Shown here piece after piece: positions 26,477 to 34,452 of a stretch of DNA of 64,000 bases. The translations under genes were made by a program, and so were the position numbers. This stretch comes from Candidatus Binatia bacterium (GTDB lineage: Bacteria > Vulcanimicrobiota > Vulcanimicrobiia > Vulcanimicrobiales > Vulcanimicrobiaceae): positions 1,116,001-1,180,000 of the forward strand of contig DATKHY010000007.1 in NCBI GenBank assembly GCA_035544215.1, in the 5' to 3' direction. The stretch's first letter is position 1, and the number at the start of each line of letters is the position of its first letter. Below the pieces are notes generated by a model that was given only the letters and a program-made list of their open reading frames with translations, did no database searches and was not told the origin of the DNA.

Positions 26477-27475
26477 ATGAACCATTTGAGTCTAGGCCGC
26501 GGTGCGCTAAGCGTTTGCGTAGCGGCTTTGCTTGCAGCGTGTGGCGGATCGTTGGGAAATAGCTCGACGATACCCGGCTCGGGCATGACGCAGAACAGCG
26601 CGCGCCCATTGTCGGACCTTGGTGTGGTTCCGGCTAGGCACCATCATAAGTACCTGGGTCTCAAAGACCTCTATGTTGCCGACATCACCAATAACGCAAT
26701 CGAGATCTTGGCGAACGGGACCTACAAGAACGTCGGCTCCATTTCGAACGGAATCTCTTTCCCCCTGGCCAACTTCCTCGACAAAAAAGGGAACCTCTAT
26801 GTCGCGAACGGTTACCCCTACGGCAACATCGTGGAGTACGCGCCCGGCAAGACGACCCCGAGCTTCACCTATAACGCCGGCATGTTCGGCCCGCTAGGCG
26901 TAAGCGTCGACGGAGCCGGCAATGTCTACGAGGTCGACTTCTACCTCAACTCCGTGAATGAGTACGCCCGGGGGACCAATGTGGTGCTGCACACGTGCCC
27001 GGTTGCCAACCCCGAAGGTGTAGCGATTGACGCGAGCGGCAACGTCTTCGTCGACGCCATCAACACCGCACTGAGCGGGACGAACATCATCGAGTACATT
27101 GGCGGTCTCATCAAGCGAGGCCACCCACACCGCTGCCAGCCCACGACGCTCGGGGCCACGCTTGTTCTTGGGGGCGGCATGGTGCTCGACAACAACAATG
27201 ACCTTGTCGTCTGCGACCAGAACAGGAATTCCCCCGCGGTTGACATCATCGCCCCGCCGTACTCGCGCATTACACGCACACTCGGCTCGGCTTACAGCGA
27301 TCCGTACCACGTCACGCTCAACAAGAGCAACACGCTCGCGTTCGTGGCGGACGCGGGACTGGACGAAGTCCTCGTCTACGCCTATAAGACCAATACCCTC
27401 GTTACGACGCTCGGCAGCGGCAATGGCCTCGCGGCTCCGTTCAGCGCCGTGGACGGACCGAACGCAGTCCCCTAA
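26477..27475 (+). CDS. NHL-repeat lipoprotein
   Basis: 332 residues with a signal peptide and lipobox LAAC. A His-rich linker (ARHHHKYLG) precedes NHL-like propeller units with the typical D..GN[LVI]Y[VE] pattern (DKKGNLYVANG, DGAGNVYEVDF, DASGNVFVDA) and LAFVADAGLDEVLVYAY near the end. Predicted surface-anchored six-bladed propeller, ligand unknown. It follows the DUF4242 gene by 35 bp and precedes a paralogous lipoprotein, suggesting local duplication. Confidence 0.8.
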   Translation: MNHLSLGRGALSVCVAALLAACGGSLGNSSTIPGSGMTQNSARPLSDLGVVPARHHHKYLGLKDLYVADITNNAIEILANGTYKNVGSISNGISFPLANFLDKKGNLYVANGYPYGNIVEYAPGKTTPSFTYNAGMFGPLGVSVDGAGNVYEVDFYLNSVNEYARGTNVVLHTCPVANPEGVAIDASGNVFVDAINTALSGTNIIEYIGGLIKRGHPHRCQPTTLGATLVLGGGMVLDNNNDLVVCDQNRNSPAVDIIAPPYSRITRTLGSAYSDPYHVTLNKSNTLAFVADAGLDEVLVYAYKTNTLVTTLGSGNGLAAPFSAVDGPNAVP

Positions 27476-27594
27476 CATCGAACCCGGCCGCTCAGGTAAA
27501 AGCGAAGTTGAGCGCGCCCCGTTATGATAGCGCCCAACGTCAGTTCGAATGGCAAATTCCAAAGAGAACGTTGCTATAAATAAGGAGAAGCGCC

Positions 27595-28563
27595 ATGAAT
27601 AGAGACCGTTCTCATTCGATTCTTCCGATTCTTCAACTCGGCGCTGCCGCACTTGCGGCGATGCTCGCGGGCTGCGCAGGCACCGGCTCAGTATCGCAGG
27701 GCACCTCTGTCGTGCCGTTCGCGAATCATCCCGGTAGCGCGCGACCTGGCTCGCGAAAATCGTGGATCAACCCGGCACTGCGGTCCAAGAGCCTGCTCTA
27801 CATTTCGGATTTTTTTGAAGGCGACGTATTGGTCTACACCTATCCCGAACTCACGTTCGCGGGCGAGCTGACTGGCTTTCGTTATCCGGAGGGTGAATGC
27901 GCCGACAGCGCCGGTAACGTTTGGATAACCAGCGAGGCCCCCACGGACAATGTGGCCGAGTACGCGCACGGCGGTACGAGCCCGATACAGCTCATTACTG
28001 TTCCACCTCCGTCAGGTGAAGCGTTGGGTTGTGCGATAAACCGCAAAACCGGCGACCTGGCAGTATCCGGCGGCGCGGGCGACCAGATCTTTATATATCA
28101 CAACGCAACGGGCACGCCGACGACGTACACCGATTCCAATTTCGGCTTTACTGAGTACCTAGGGTATGACAACCAGGGTAGCCTGTTCGTAGACGGCGGA
28201 AACGCCTCCTCGGGAAGCTTCCACTACGCGGAGCTTCCTGCCGGCGGTTCCTCGCTGGAAGATCTCACGCTGAGCGAAACGCCCAGCGGTCCCGGAAACG
28301 TGCAGTGGGATGGCCAATACGTGGCAGTCGGTGATCAAACGAACACGATCTATCGCACGCAAGGCCAGACGGTCATCAGCACGCTCACACTATCGACGTC
28401 GTGTCTTTCCCAGTTTTACATCATGGCTTCAAAGAAGCGGATCATCGCGCCGGACCTCTGTAGGGTTACTGCCGATATCTATGCCTACCCCGCCGGCGGC
28501 TCGCCGATGCGTTCCATTACGGGAGGGCTCGAATCACCGGTCGGCGTCGTATTGAGCAAATAA
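27595..28563 (+). CDS. NHL-type propeller lipoprotein (paralogue)
   Basis: 322 residues. The start ATG at 27595 is preceded by a strong site, AAGGAG, 7-9 bp upstream. Signal peptide with lipobox LAGC. The mature protein carries propeller units (SLLYISDFFEGDVLVYTYP, DSAGNVWITSE, YDNQGSLFVDGG) and ends IYAYPAGGSPMRSITGG...SPVGVVLS, clearly related to the C-terminus of the minus-strand lipoprotein at 21693-22664. Exported to the envelope or surface by inference. It is the last gene before the non-coding, repeat-containing region that opens the accessory block. Confidence 0.8.
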   Translation: MNRDRSHSILPILQLGAAALAAMLAGCAGTGSVSQGTSVVPFANHPGSARPGSRKSWINPALRSKSLLYISDFFEGDVLVYTYPELTFAGELTGFRYPEGECADSAGNVWITSEAPTDNVAEYAHGGTSPIQLITVPPPSGEALGCAINRKTGDLAVSGGAGDQIFIYHNATGTPTTYTDSNFGFTEYLGYDNQGSLFVDGGNASSGSFHYAELPAGGSSLEDLTLSETPSGPGNVQWDGQYVAVGDQTNTIYRTQGQTVISTLTLSTSCLSQFYIMASKKRIIAPDLCRVTADIYAYPAGGSPMRSITGGLESPVGVVLSK

Positions 28564-28842
28564 CCGCCGCTCTTGGCGAGTGACGCCGCTTTAGAAACAC
28601 GCAGCGCCGAGCCTCACAACGGGTGTATTGCTTCGCGACCGCGGAAGGGCGGGCCCGCCTCTGTCCCACGCACGATACACGGTAGCGTTATACGCGGCGA
28701 TACTGCACATGACGCGCTTAGAAGACTGGATGGTATCGTTAGCGACCGAGCGGGGTCGGTTCGAATGCGCGGCGTCGGTCGAGAAGGACCGCAGGAGTTG
28801 GAGGAGGTGTGCAATTCTGGGAGTGGATTTTTCGAAGAAAAC

Positions 28843-28862
28843 GTAGCAAACGGTGTAGCGAA
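28843..28862 (+). repeat. Dispersed repeat, copy A (partial)
   Basis: The 20 bases GTAGCAAACGGTGTAGCGAA match 17 of 20 positions of copy B (29050-29069). Only the right half of the longer repeat is conserved here; the left half (GCCGATTCTGT type) is absent. Non-coding context. Confidence 0.5.
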
Positions 28863-28867
28863 TGAAC

Positions 28868-28889
28868 ACAGGGTGCTGTAAAACCCTGT
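28868..28889. other. Inverted repeat (7-bp arms, 8-nt loop)
   Basis: ACAGGGT at 28868-28874 is the exact reverse complement of ACCCTGT at 28883-28889. There is no T-run after it, so a terminator is not well supported; a protein-binding dyad is equally possible. Confidence 0.4.
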
Positions 28890-28922
28890 AAACAAAGGCG
28901 AATTAAAGTTGGAGGGAGCGTG

Positions 28923-28937
28923 TAGGAGGTTCTCCTA
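28923..28937. other. Short perfect hairpin TAGGAG-GTT-CTCCTA
   Basis: TAGGAG at 28923-28928 pairs perfectly with CTCCTA at 28932-28937 around a 3-nt loop. It lies between two copies of the dispersed repeat; its role is unknown. Confidence 0.4.
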
Positions 28938-29038
28938 ACGTCCCCGCCACTACCCTATGAGCTTCAAAAACCCCTGATAATACTGGCCGTTTTGCGCGTA
29001 GGGCTACAAAGGCCAATAGAAATCGCAGGCCACTTTTG

Positions 29039-29069
29039 GCCGATTCTGTGTAGTAAACGGTGTAGTGAG
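29039..29069 (+). repeat. Dispersed repeat, copy B (full)
   Basis: The 23-base core at 29039-29061 (GCCGATTCTGTGTAGTAAAC followed by GGT) is identical to 63016-63038, 34 kb away, and 18 of 23 bases match copy C at 59038-59060. It continues with GTAGTGAG, parallel to GTAGCGAG in copy C. It sits in a non-coding interval at the left edge of the eCIS block. Confidence 0.7.
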
Positions 29070-29401
29070 CCGCCCTTAGGAGGAAATTGCTCCCACTAGC
29101 GTGGAACTTCTCGGCCCTTCTCATCCGCGGTTATACGATCGTTATCCGAACATCGGTTGAAACTGCGAAAGTGCAAGGACGTAGTAAGCAGTTTTTCGCT
29201 AGCGCTAACGGGAAGGCAACTTGAGCCGGACGATCCCGGCTGGGGCCGCGCGTGCTAGAACGCTTTGTCAATAACGACTTCACCAACGCCCACGCCCATA
29301 TTTGGGCCTTACACGTCACAAACCGGTGCGGTAGGCGCGAGCCCAACTCCCAATGTGGGGACCCGGCTCTTTCGAAGCCAATGCCCCCAAAGGAGCAGCC
29401 G

Positions 29402-30121
29402 ATGAACCTCTCTGCCGTTGACCAGGAGCTACTTCAAATCGTAAACGGTGCTGGACCGATTACGATTGCGGACGTGGTGGCGAAGATGGAGGCAATTAAC
29501 GATGCATTACCGAGCGGCGACGGTCTAAAGTGGTTCAACCTGCTCTACCTGAACGTAACGCAACAGGTGGACGAGCATCCCCCGCCAGGCGGTTGGGAGG
29601 ACACTCTCTGGCTCACTCGCCTCGATGTTGTATTCGCTCAACTCTACTTCGCTGCCATCGCAGATTGGTTGCGGAACTCGGCCAGTGCGCCCGACTCATG
29701 GAAAGCGCTGTTCGAGTCACGCCTTACTAGCGGCATCGATCGCATTCAGTTTGCTCTAGCCGGCATGAACGCGCATATCAATCATGATCTGGCGCTAGCA
29801 CTACTCCAGACCAACACCGAAATGAACCTTACTCCCCTGAAGCAGAGCCCGGAGCACGATGATTTTGAAAATGTGAACGGACTTCTGGAAGCCGTGCTTC
29901 CACAGGCATTGCGTTTCCTCGCGACTGGAGTAGTCGGCGAGGCGGTGCAGGACACTGGTGAAATCGGGCGCTTTCTCGCGATTTGGGACGTTCGCGCCGC
30001 CCGCGATCTGGCGTGGGACGTGTCTGATAGCCTTCGTCCGTTAAGCGGGATCGAGCGCAACGTCGCCCTGGCAGCACAGGATCAACTTACCGGCGTCTTG
30101 GGTCGGAGTTTGCTGCTCTGA
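29402..30121 (+). CDS. DUF5995 family protein
   Basis: 239 residues from the ATG at 29402, which has AGGAG 6 bp upstream; the frame extends further left but without a site. The protein matches DUF5995: DVVAKMEAINDALPSGDG near the N-terminus, FNLLYLNVTQQV, RLDVVFAQLYFAAIADWL, and IQFALAGMNAHINHDLALAL. All-helical, soluble, no signal peptide; biochemical function unknown. The conserved NAHIN.DL motif may hold metal- or active-site residues. It is the first gene right of the repeat-rich interval, oriented toward the eCIS regulator gene. A similar A-H-I-x-x-D motif occurs in the DUF4157 protein at 31669-33195. Confidence 0.8.
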   Translation: MNLSAVDQELLQIVNGAGPITIADVVAKMEAINDALPSGDGLKWFNLLYLNVTQQVDEHPPPGGWEDTLWLTRLDVVFAQLYFAAIADWLRNSASAPDSWKALFESRLTSGIDRIQFALAGMNAHINHDLALALLQTNTEMNLTPLKQSPEHDDFENVNGLLEAVLPQALRFLATGVVGEAVQDTGEIGRFLAIWDVRAARDLAWDVSDSLRPLSGIERNVALAAQDQLTGVLGRSLLL

Positions 30122-30345
30122 CGCTCGCGTTCGTCTGGCCTTGTTAGTGGCGTAACGCAACATTCGCGTCGCCGCGAACTGACGCACGTCCTTGGCTGGC
30201 GACGATGGAAGGTCGACAGGTCCGGCAAACTCGTCGTCATTCGCCCGTGATCGACTACTGCACCGCTTCCGTAAGTTGTAGTCGGCAGAGCCGACACTTC
30301 TTACGGGCGGCAGAAACCAACGGCTTCCCGAAATCGATTTGGGGG

Positions 30346-31116
30346 CTAGTCGGGCTCTCCCTTGAGGATGCGACTGCGCAATTGTTCGGTCTCCTCCGTC
30401 GGTTTGACACCAAGGTGCATCTTGAGATAGCTCCGCAGCTGTTCGTACTGCGCGAGCGCAAGCGCCCGACAGCCAAGTCGCCCTAAGCAGCACATAGAGA
30501 GCCGGGCGGCGCCCTCGTGGCTGCGATCAGTCTCCACAAGTTGCAAGGCGTGACGCAGCGCCGTCTGGTGATCGCCGCGCCGTGTAGCTTCGGCCGCAAG
30601 ATACTCGAGCATCGCCACGTACGCACTAGCATAGCGCAAGCGTATCGGAATGATCCAATCCTTCTCCTCACCCGCGAGGAACTCTCCAGCGTACAGGTTC
30701 ACACCCTCGAGCGCCGCTTCCGGTGAGCAATTGTTGTAGCATTCATCAAACCGCATCGCATCGGACCGAACTATGATCGATGGGTGCCATCCATAGGCGC
30801 CGTTTGCACAGCGAATTGGATTGAAGGCGCCGGACGCCTGGCGCAATGCCGCGCGAGCACCGCTCACGGCAAGGTGCAGGCGATGACCAACCGTATCCGT
30901 ATCGATGTTCGGCCAAAAAGCGTCCGCGAGGGTGCCGTGCGCGACCATCGACCGAGCGTGCGTAGCGAGATACTCCAGGAATTCGCGCCCACGCTTTAGT
31001 GGCGGTCCGACCTCCCAACCGTGATCTCCGAGGAACGAGAAAATCCCGAAGCATCGAAAGTGTAGCGTCGTCTGCGCGTTGCTCGTCTTCTGCGGAATCG
31101 GCGACGATAGGACCAC
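30346..31116 (-). CDS. SARP/BTAD-type transcriptional regulator
   Basis: 256 residues. GTG start at 31116 with GGAGG 6-7 bp upstream. The N-terminal ~100 residues form an OmpR/PhoB-like winged helix (LHFRCFGIFSFLGD, KRGREFLEYLATHARSMVAHGTLADAFWP). The second part is a bacterial transcriptional activator domain of TPR-like helices (YAGEFLAGEEKDWIIPIR, ALQLVETDRSHEGAARLSM, ALAQYEQLRSYLKMHLGVKP). This is the SARP (DnrI/AfsR-like) layout without an ATPase. It lies at the downstream end of the eCIS operon on the same strand and is the best local candidate for controlling it. Confidence 0.85.
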   Translation of the reverse strand: MVLSSPIPQKTSNAQTTLHFRCFGIFSFLGDHGWEVGPPLKRGREFLEYLATHARSMVAHGTLADAFWPNIDTDTVGHRLHLAVSGARAALRQASGAFNPIRCANGAYGWHPSIIVRSDAMRFDECYNNCSPEAALEGVNLYAGEFLAGEEKDWIIPIRLRYASAYVAMLEYLAAEATRRGDHQTALRHALQLVETDRSHEGAARLSMCCLGRLGCRALALAQYEQLRSYLKMHLGVKPTEETEQLRSRILKGEPD

Positions 31117-31381
31117 CTATGACCTCCAGTCGACGGTGGGCAACAAGCGCTAGACCGGTACGGCCATTCTACCACCAGGCAAACGGCAAATCAATTGATG
31201 CTTTTCACCATGTTTCAGTTGGCTGTAGGAAGCTGATTGTTACGTCAGCACTCGCTGAAAAGGTGGTGGCAGTAGCTTGGCGCTGCCCCACGCTCGGCGC
31301 CCTCCGGTCTTCCACAGCGACCTCTGCCCGGTGCTGGTTCAGTCGACTCGCTAGCAGTGGGGTCGAGTGTGAGCGGAGTGA
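31117..31381. other. Upstream region of the SARP regulator gene
   Basis: About 265 bp between the SARP start and the end of the small coupled ORF. I see the GGAGG ribosome-binding site of the regulator at its left end and no convincing gene or terminator hairpin. It probably holds the regulator's promoter. Confidence 0.4.
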
Positions 31382-31672
31382 TTACGGCCTTTCCATCTCC
31401 GCTGGAAATGGCTTGGCTCCCGGCACGGGCGCCGCTTGCAGTCCGACCAGCGGAATCATTAAGCATCTCCAGTCTACGCCAAATGACCGAACATAGCGAG
31501 AATGTCTTAGTGTCTGCGACGCTTGCATGAAGTCCACCATGTAATTAGCAATCGGGACACCGGCGTTAGTGATCACAGGGATGATCGAAGAAGAGAACTG
31601 GTTGTGCACAGCGATTCCGGTTCTCGGGCCTCGCACTTCATCACTAGAGTAGTTTAACGCTCTAGGCGTCAT
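31382..31672 (-). CDS. Small ORF translationally coupled to the DUF4157 gene
   Basis: 96 residues. Its ATG at 31672 overlaps the TGA of the upstream DUF4157 gene (ATGA), the same arrangement used throughout this operon. The protein (MTPRALNYSSDEVRGPRTGI...) has no signal peptide or clear membrane segment and matches no family I know. The coupling argues for a real gene, perhaps a cargo partner, but the sequence itself is not strongly protein-like, so it may be spurious. Confidence 0.4.
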   Translation of the reverse strand: MTPRALNYSSDEVRGPRTGIAVHNQFSSSIIPVITNAGVPIANYMVDFMQASQTLRHSRYVRSFGVDWRCLMIPLVGLQAAPVPGAKPFPAEMERP

Positions 31673-33195
31673 CGACTAGGTTGACAAGGGCCCTCTGCTG
31701 CACCACCCTGGCTCTTGATCATACCCTTTGCCTGCTCCCAAGCTACGCTACGCCACGCGTAGACCTCATCGATGTTTAAGCCCATTCCGAGCCGGTCGCC
31801 CATCGTGCCTGCAAAATCCGGGCTGAGCGGACCCATCCCGTGGATCGCGAGCGGTCGATTGATCAACTCGTTAATGAGATTCTGTCTGACGCCGACGAAT
31901 ATCGGCTTGTTCAGATCAAAGAAATCCAATCTGTAGCAGTCGAAGGGAAGGGCTTCACAGTAGTCCAAGGCGTACGTCAGGTAGGCGTTAGCGAGGGCCG
32001 CGGGCATGTCACCGATGATGTGTGCCCGAACTCCAGAAACCAGACTAGCTGTGACTTCGAGCAAGTATTGTTCGAACTGATTGGGATTCGCCGGGATTGA
32101 CGACCACGCAAAATGGCCCTGCCAATTCGGAGCGATCTTGCCGAAATCACCTTTGCTGAATTCCTCCGCATTGACGGCGTACATGTCATAGAAAGTAGGG
32201 ATGAAGTGCATGACGAAGGCCGGGTGTTGGAAGCGCGCTCGTTGCGCTATCTCACCTTGTGTGATGTAGAAGTAGAGCTCTGCAAACCAGTACCCTAAGT
32301 CCGACGTCGCCCCCGGTCCGATGATCGTATCGGCAACAGTACGACTCTTTGTTAACGTCGCATTCGCCCGCGACAATTCGATGGCGTCGGCTTGTGCCTC
32401 AGGCATGCACGGGCCGGCAAGCGCACCACTGGGCGGTGCCACCTCGGGTCCGTTTGGGCCGGCAAGCCCGGCGCTGGGCGCCGCCACGTCGGGTGCACTA
32501 GGCTCCGTAGGAGCTGCCGACGTGGCGGTCGACGCGGGCGTGGTTCCCGGTTGCGTTAACTGCGCGACCTGAGACTGCGGTCCAACATCGGGATTGTCCA
32601 GCGCTCCAAGATGCAGATATCCGACCTCGTCCGGGCTCATCTGAGCCAACCGATTTTGGATGTCGTCATAGTTAAAGCCGTTGAGTTTCTCGGCTGCAGC
32701 TGTCCAGTCACCGGTCTGACGGGCGTCTTGAAGTGCCGCTTGATACTGCTGGTCGAGTTCGACGGCGGGCGGTAGCGACGCAGAAACGGAATCGTCCGGT
32801 TGGCGTCGGACGTGTTCAATCGCGTCTTGCTGCACGATATGTGTTAGCTCATGTGCTAAGAGCTGATTTCCCCTCGTCGTATTGGGTGCATACTGTCCTG
32901 CGCCGAATACGATATCATTTCCGAGCGTGTACGCAAGCGCTTTAAAACCCTTCGCAGACTCTTCAGCATGTTCGTTAGCATGAACCCGCACACGGCTAAA
33001 GTTACCTCCGAGCCGCGACTGCATCGCGGACCGGAGGGACGTGCCTAGCGGCTGCCAAGCAGACTTGACCCCAGTGTCGACCGCCGAGGCAACGTGCTGA
33101 GAACACGGCGCGCACGTCCCGCCGCAGCTGCAACGCTGCACCACGCTTTTGGGCGCGACGGCTTTCTTTACATGGGCCACAACGGCGCTTTTCAT
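31669..33195 (-). CDS. DUF4157 (eCIS core domain) protein 1, probable cargo
   Basis: 508 residues from the ATG at 33195. The N-terminal region carries a Cys cluster QRCSCGGTCAPCSQ (Cys at 22, 24, 28, 31), then the DUF4157 domain: LRSAMQSRLGGNFSRVRVH, ALAYTLGNDIVFGAGQYAP, and the zincin motif LLAHELTHIVQQ (HELTH at 115-119). DUF4157 is the domain most typical of eCIS-associated toxins. A Pro/Ala/Gly-rich linker (around 190-260) leads to a helical C-terminal domain with VRAHIIGDMPAALANAYLTY. That domain resembles the DUF5995 motif AHIN.DLALAL, a low-confidence relation. Likely loaded and delivered by the upstream particle. HExxH is intact, so the DUF4157 part may be a protease. Confidence 0.8.
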   Translation of the reverse strand: MKSAVVAHVKKAVAPKSVVQRCSCGGTCAPCSQHVASAVDTGVKSAWQPLGTSLRSAMQSRLGGNFSRVRVHANEHAEESAKGFKALAYTLGNDIVFGAGQYAPNTTRGNQLLAHELTHIVQQDAIEHVRRQPDDSVSASLPPAVELDQQYQAALQDARQTGDWTAAAEKLNGFNYDDIQNRLAQMSPDEVGYLHLGALDNPDVGPQSQVAQLTQPGTTPASTATSAAPTEPSAPDVAAPSAGLAGPNGPEVAPPSGALAGPCMPEAQADAIELSRANATLTKSRTVADTIIGPGATSDLGYWFAELYFYITQGEIAQRARFQHPAFVMHFIPTFYDMYAVNAEEFSKGDFGKIAPNWQGHFAWSSIPANPNQFEQYLLEVTASLVSGVRAHIIGDMPAALANAYLTYALDYCEALPFDCYRLDFFDLNKPIFVGVRQNLINELINRPLAIHGMGPLSPDFAGTMGDRLGMGLNIDEVYAWRSVAWEQAKGMIKSQGGAAEGPCQPSR

Positions 33196-33284
33196 TTCAC
33201 GATAACTTCCTCGTAGACACACTCATTCTGTTTGGTGCTCGCGAATTTCACGCCTTGCACGCGTGGGAGTGCGTGATCTGACCA

Positions 33285-34442
33285 TCAATCAGCATCGCAG
33301 TCAGGTCCCGGCGGGCAGGGCGTGCCGCCAGCGCGAGGAGGCGCTGGGGCGTCATCCCAGTGAGGGACCCAGCCCAGTCTGGCCGGCTGCGGAATCATGC
33401 CAGAACAGCACGCGCGCGCTAGCGTTCCCGCAAACGTGTTGCTGTTTGGACCGAAGGGTGCGCTATATTTACTCAAAGAGGGATACGAGTCAAAGGCGTT
33501 TCGTAGACAGGCAGATGCGTCATCGCCATCTCCTTTGGGATAACAAGGGATGCATGTGGGGGTATGGCCGCAAGGATCGGTTGAATGGTCCCATTTCTGC
33601 CCCGTCGTAAAGAACAAGGGGCTGTCGTACCAATTGGCCGGACACGTAGGACCGAGTATCGCGTACTGAGCGCCGGGGGCGACCACATACGTGTGATTAA
33701 AGAGAATCCCACCATGTTTGAGTTCGCGGGCACAAACCTTGCACGGAGCCGCTGCGTATCCGTCCGCGTTAGTCACCGACGAGTCGGTCACTACCCCGTC
33801 TTCCACACCGCCGGGAAGGCTGGCGTCCCCCGAACCCGCATCAGCGAGCCCGTCGCTCCCCGAGTCCGACACACCGTTGGGAATGCCGCCGTCTGAATCG
33901 TCGGCTTGAAGTCGAACGATCGCCGAGCTCGGGCTCTCCGTGAATGCTGGTACACGGGTGCCGCTTCCCGCCACAACTTCGGCCGCCGCCACCGCTTCGC
34001 GCTCGAGGGCATCATTTTTGCTTCCAACAGGGGGCGCACTTTTCAGCGGCAGTTCGGCATTGTTGTCTTGCTGCCTCACGTGGGCTAACTCGTGCGCGAG
34101 GAGGCGGTTTCCGGTTTCTGTTCGCGGCGAATAGTGGCCGGCACGAAAGACTATATCGTTACCAACGGTATACGCCAGGGCCCTCAGGCCGCGCGCTGAT
34201 TCGGCCGCACGCTGGTCCGTATGGACGCGGACGCCGCCGAAGTCTGCGCCAAACCGCAATTCCATGAACGATCGAGTGCTGGCGTCGAGCCGCTGCCAAG
34301 GCGAACTGAGACCTGCATCAGCGCGGGTAGCCATACTTTGTTCCGAACACTCCGCGCAAGTTCCACCACACGCACAGCGCTGCAGGGTTCGCCTTGCGGA
34401 GGGCCCTCTTTTCAAATGCGCTGAAACTGGGCTCTTCATCAT
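33285..34442 (-). CDS. DUF4157 (eCIS core domain) protein 2, probable cargo
   Basis: 385 residues. Same architecture start as its neighbour: QRCACGGTCAECSE (Cys at 23, 25, 29, 32), then ELRFGADFGGVRVHTDQRAA, ALAYTVGNDIVFRAGHYSP and LLAHELAHVRQQ (HELAH at 117-121). A Gly/Asp/Ser-rich linker follows (residues ~185-230). The C-terminal ~150 residues are Cys-rich (CKVCARELKHGGILFNHTYV, STDPCGHTPTCIPCYP, ACLRNAF) and contain FGPNSNTFAGTLARACC. A PNSNTF pattern of this kind occurs in some papain/NlpC-like domains, so a hydrolase fold is possible but not shown. It may be a second effector of the particle, sharing a delivery signal with protein 1. Confidence 0.8.
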   Translation of the reverse strand: MMKSPVSAHLKRGPSARRTLQRCACGGTCAECSEQSMATRADAGLSSPWQRLDASTRSFMELRFGADFGGVRVHTDQRAAESARGLRALAYTVGNDIVFRAGHYSPRTETGNRLLAHELAHVRQQDNNAELPLKSAPPVGSKNDALEREAVAAAEVVAGSGTRVPAFTESPSSAIVRLQADDSDGGIPNGVSDSGSDGLADAGSGDASLPGGVEDGVVTDSSVTNADGYAAAPCKVCARELKHGGILFNHTYVVAPGAQYAILGPTCPANWYDSPLFFTTGQKWDHSTDPCGHTPTCIPCYPKGDGDDASACLRNAFDSYPSLSKYSAPFGPNSNTFAGTLARACCSGMIPQPARLGWVPHWDDAPAPPRAGGTPCPPGPDCDAD

Positions 34443-34452
34443 AAGTACTTCC

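Larger units (their letters stand above)
28564..29401. other. Gene-poor interval with repeats and palindromes
   Basis: About 840 bp with no convincing gene: frames here are short, lack initiation signals or have no protein-like pattern. It contains two copies of the dispersed GTAG..AA..GG.GTAG repeat (28843-28862 and 29039-29069) and two short palindromes (28868-28889 and 28923-28937). Other small dyads are present, for example GGCC around the hexamer ACTTTT at 29028-29041. The composition is visibly less GC-rich than the DNA to the left. It marks the junction between the propeller-lipoprotein region and the DUF5995/eCIS block. The last bases carry the AGGAG site of the DUF5995 gene. Confidence 0.6.

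Noticed and set aside
28573-28881. Possible 102-codon gene in the repeat-rich interval
   Set aside because: No ribosome-binding site, no protein-like pattern, and it overlaps repeat copy A.
29280-29400. Possible tRNA-like or att-like fold in the GC-rich bases before the DUF5995 gene
   Set aside because: No cloverleaf with T-loop and acceptor pairing could be built; only small dyads such as GCCCA/TGGGC.
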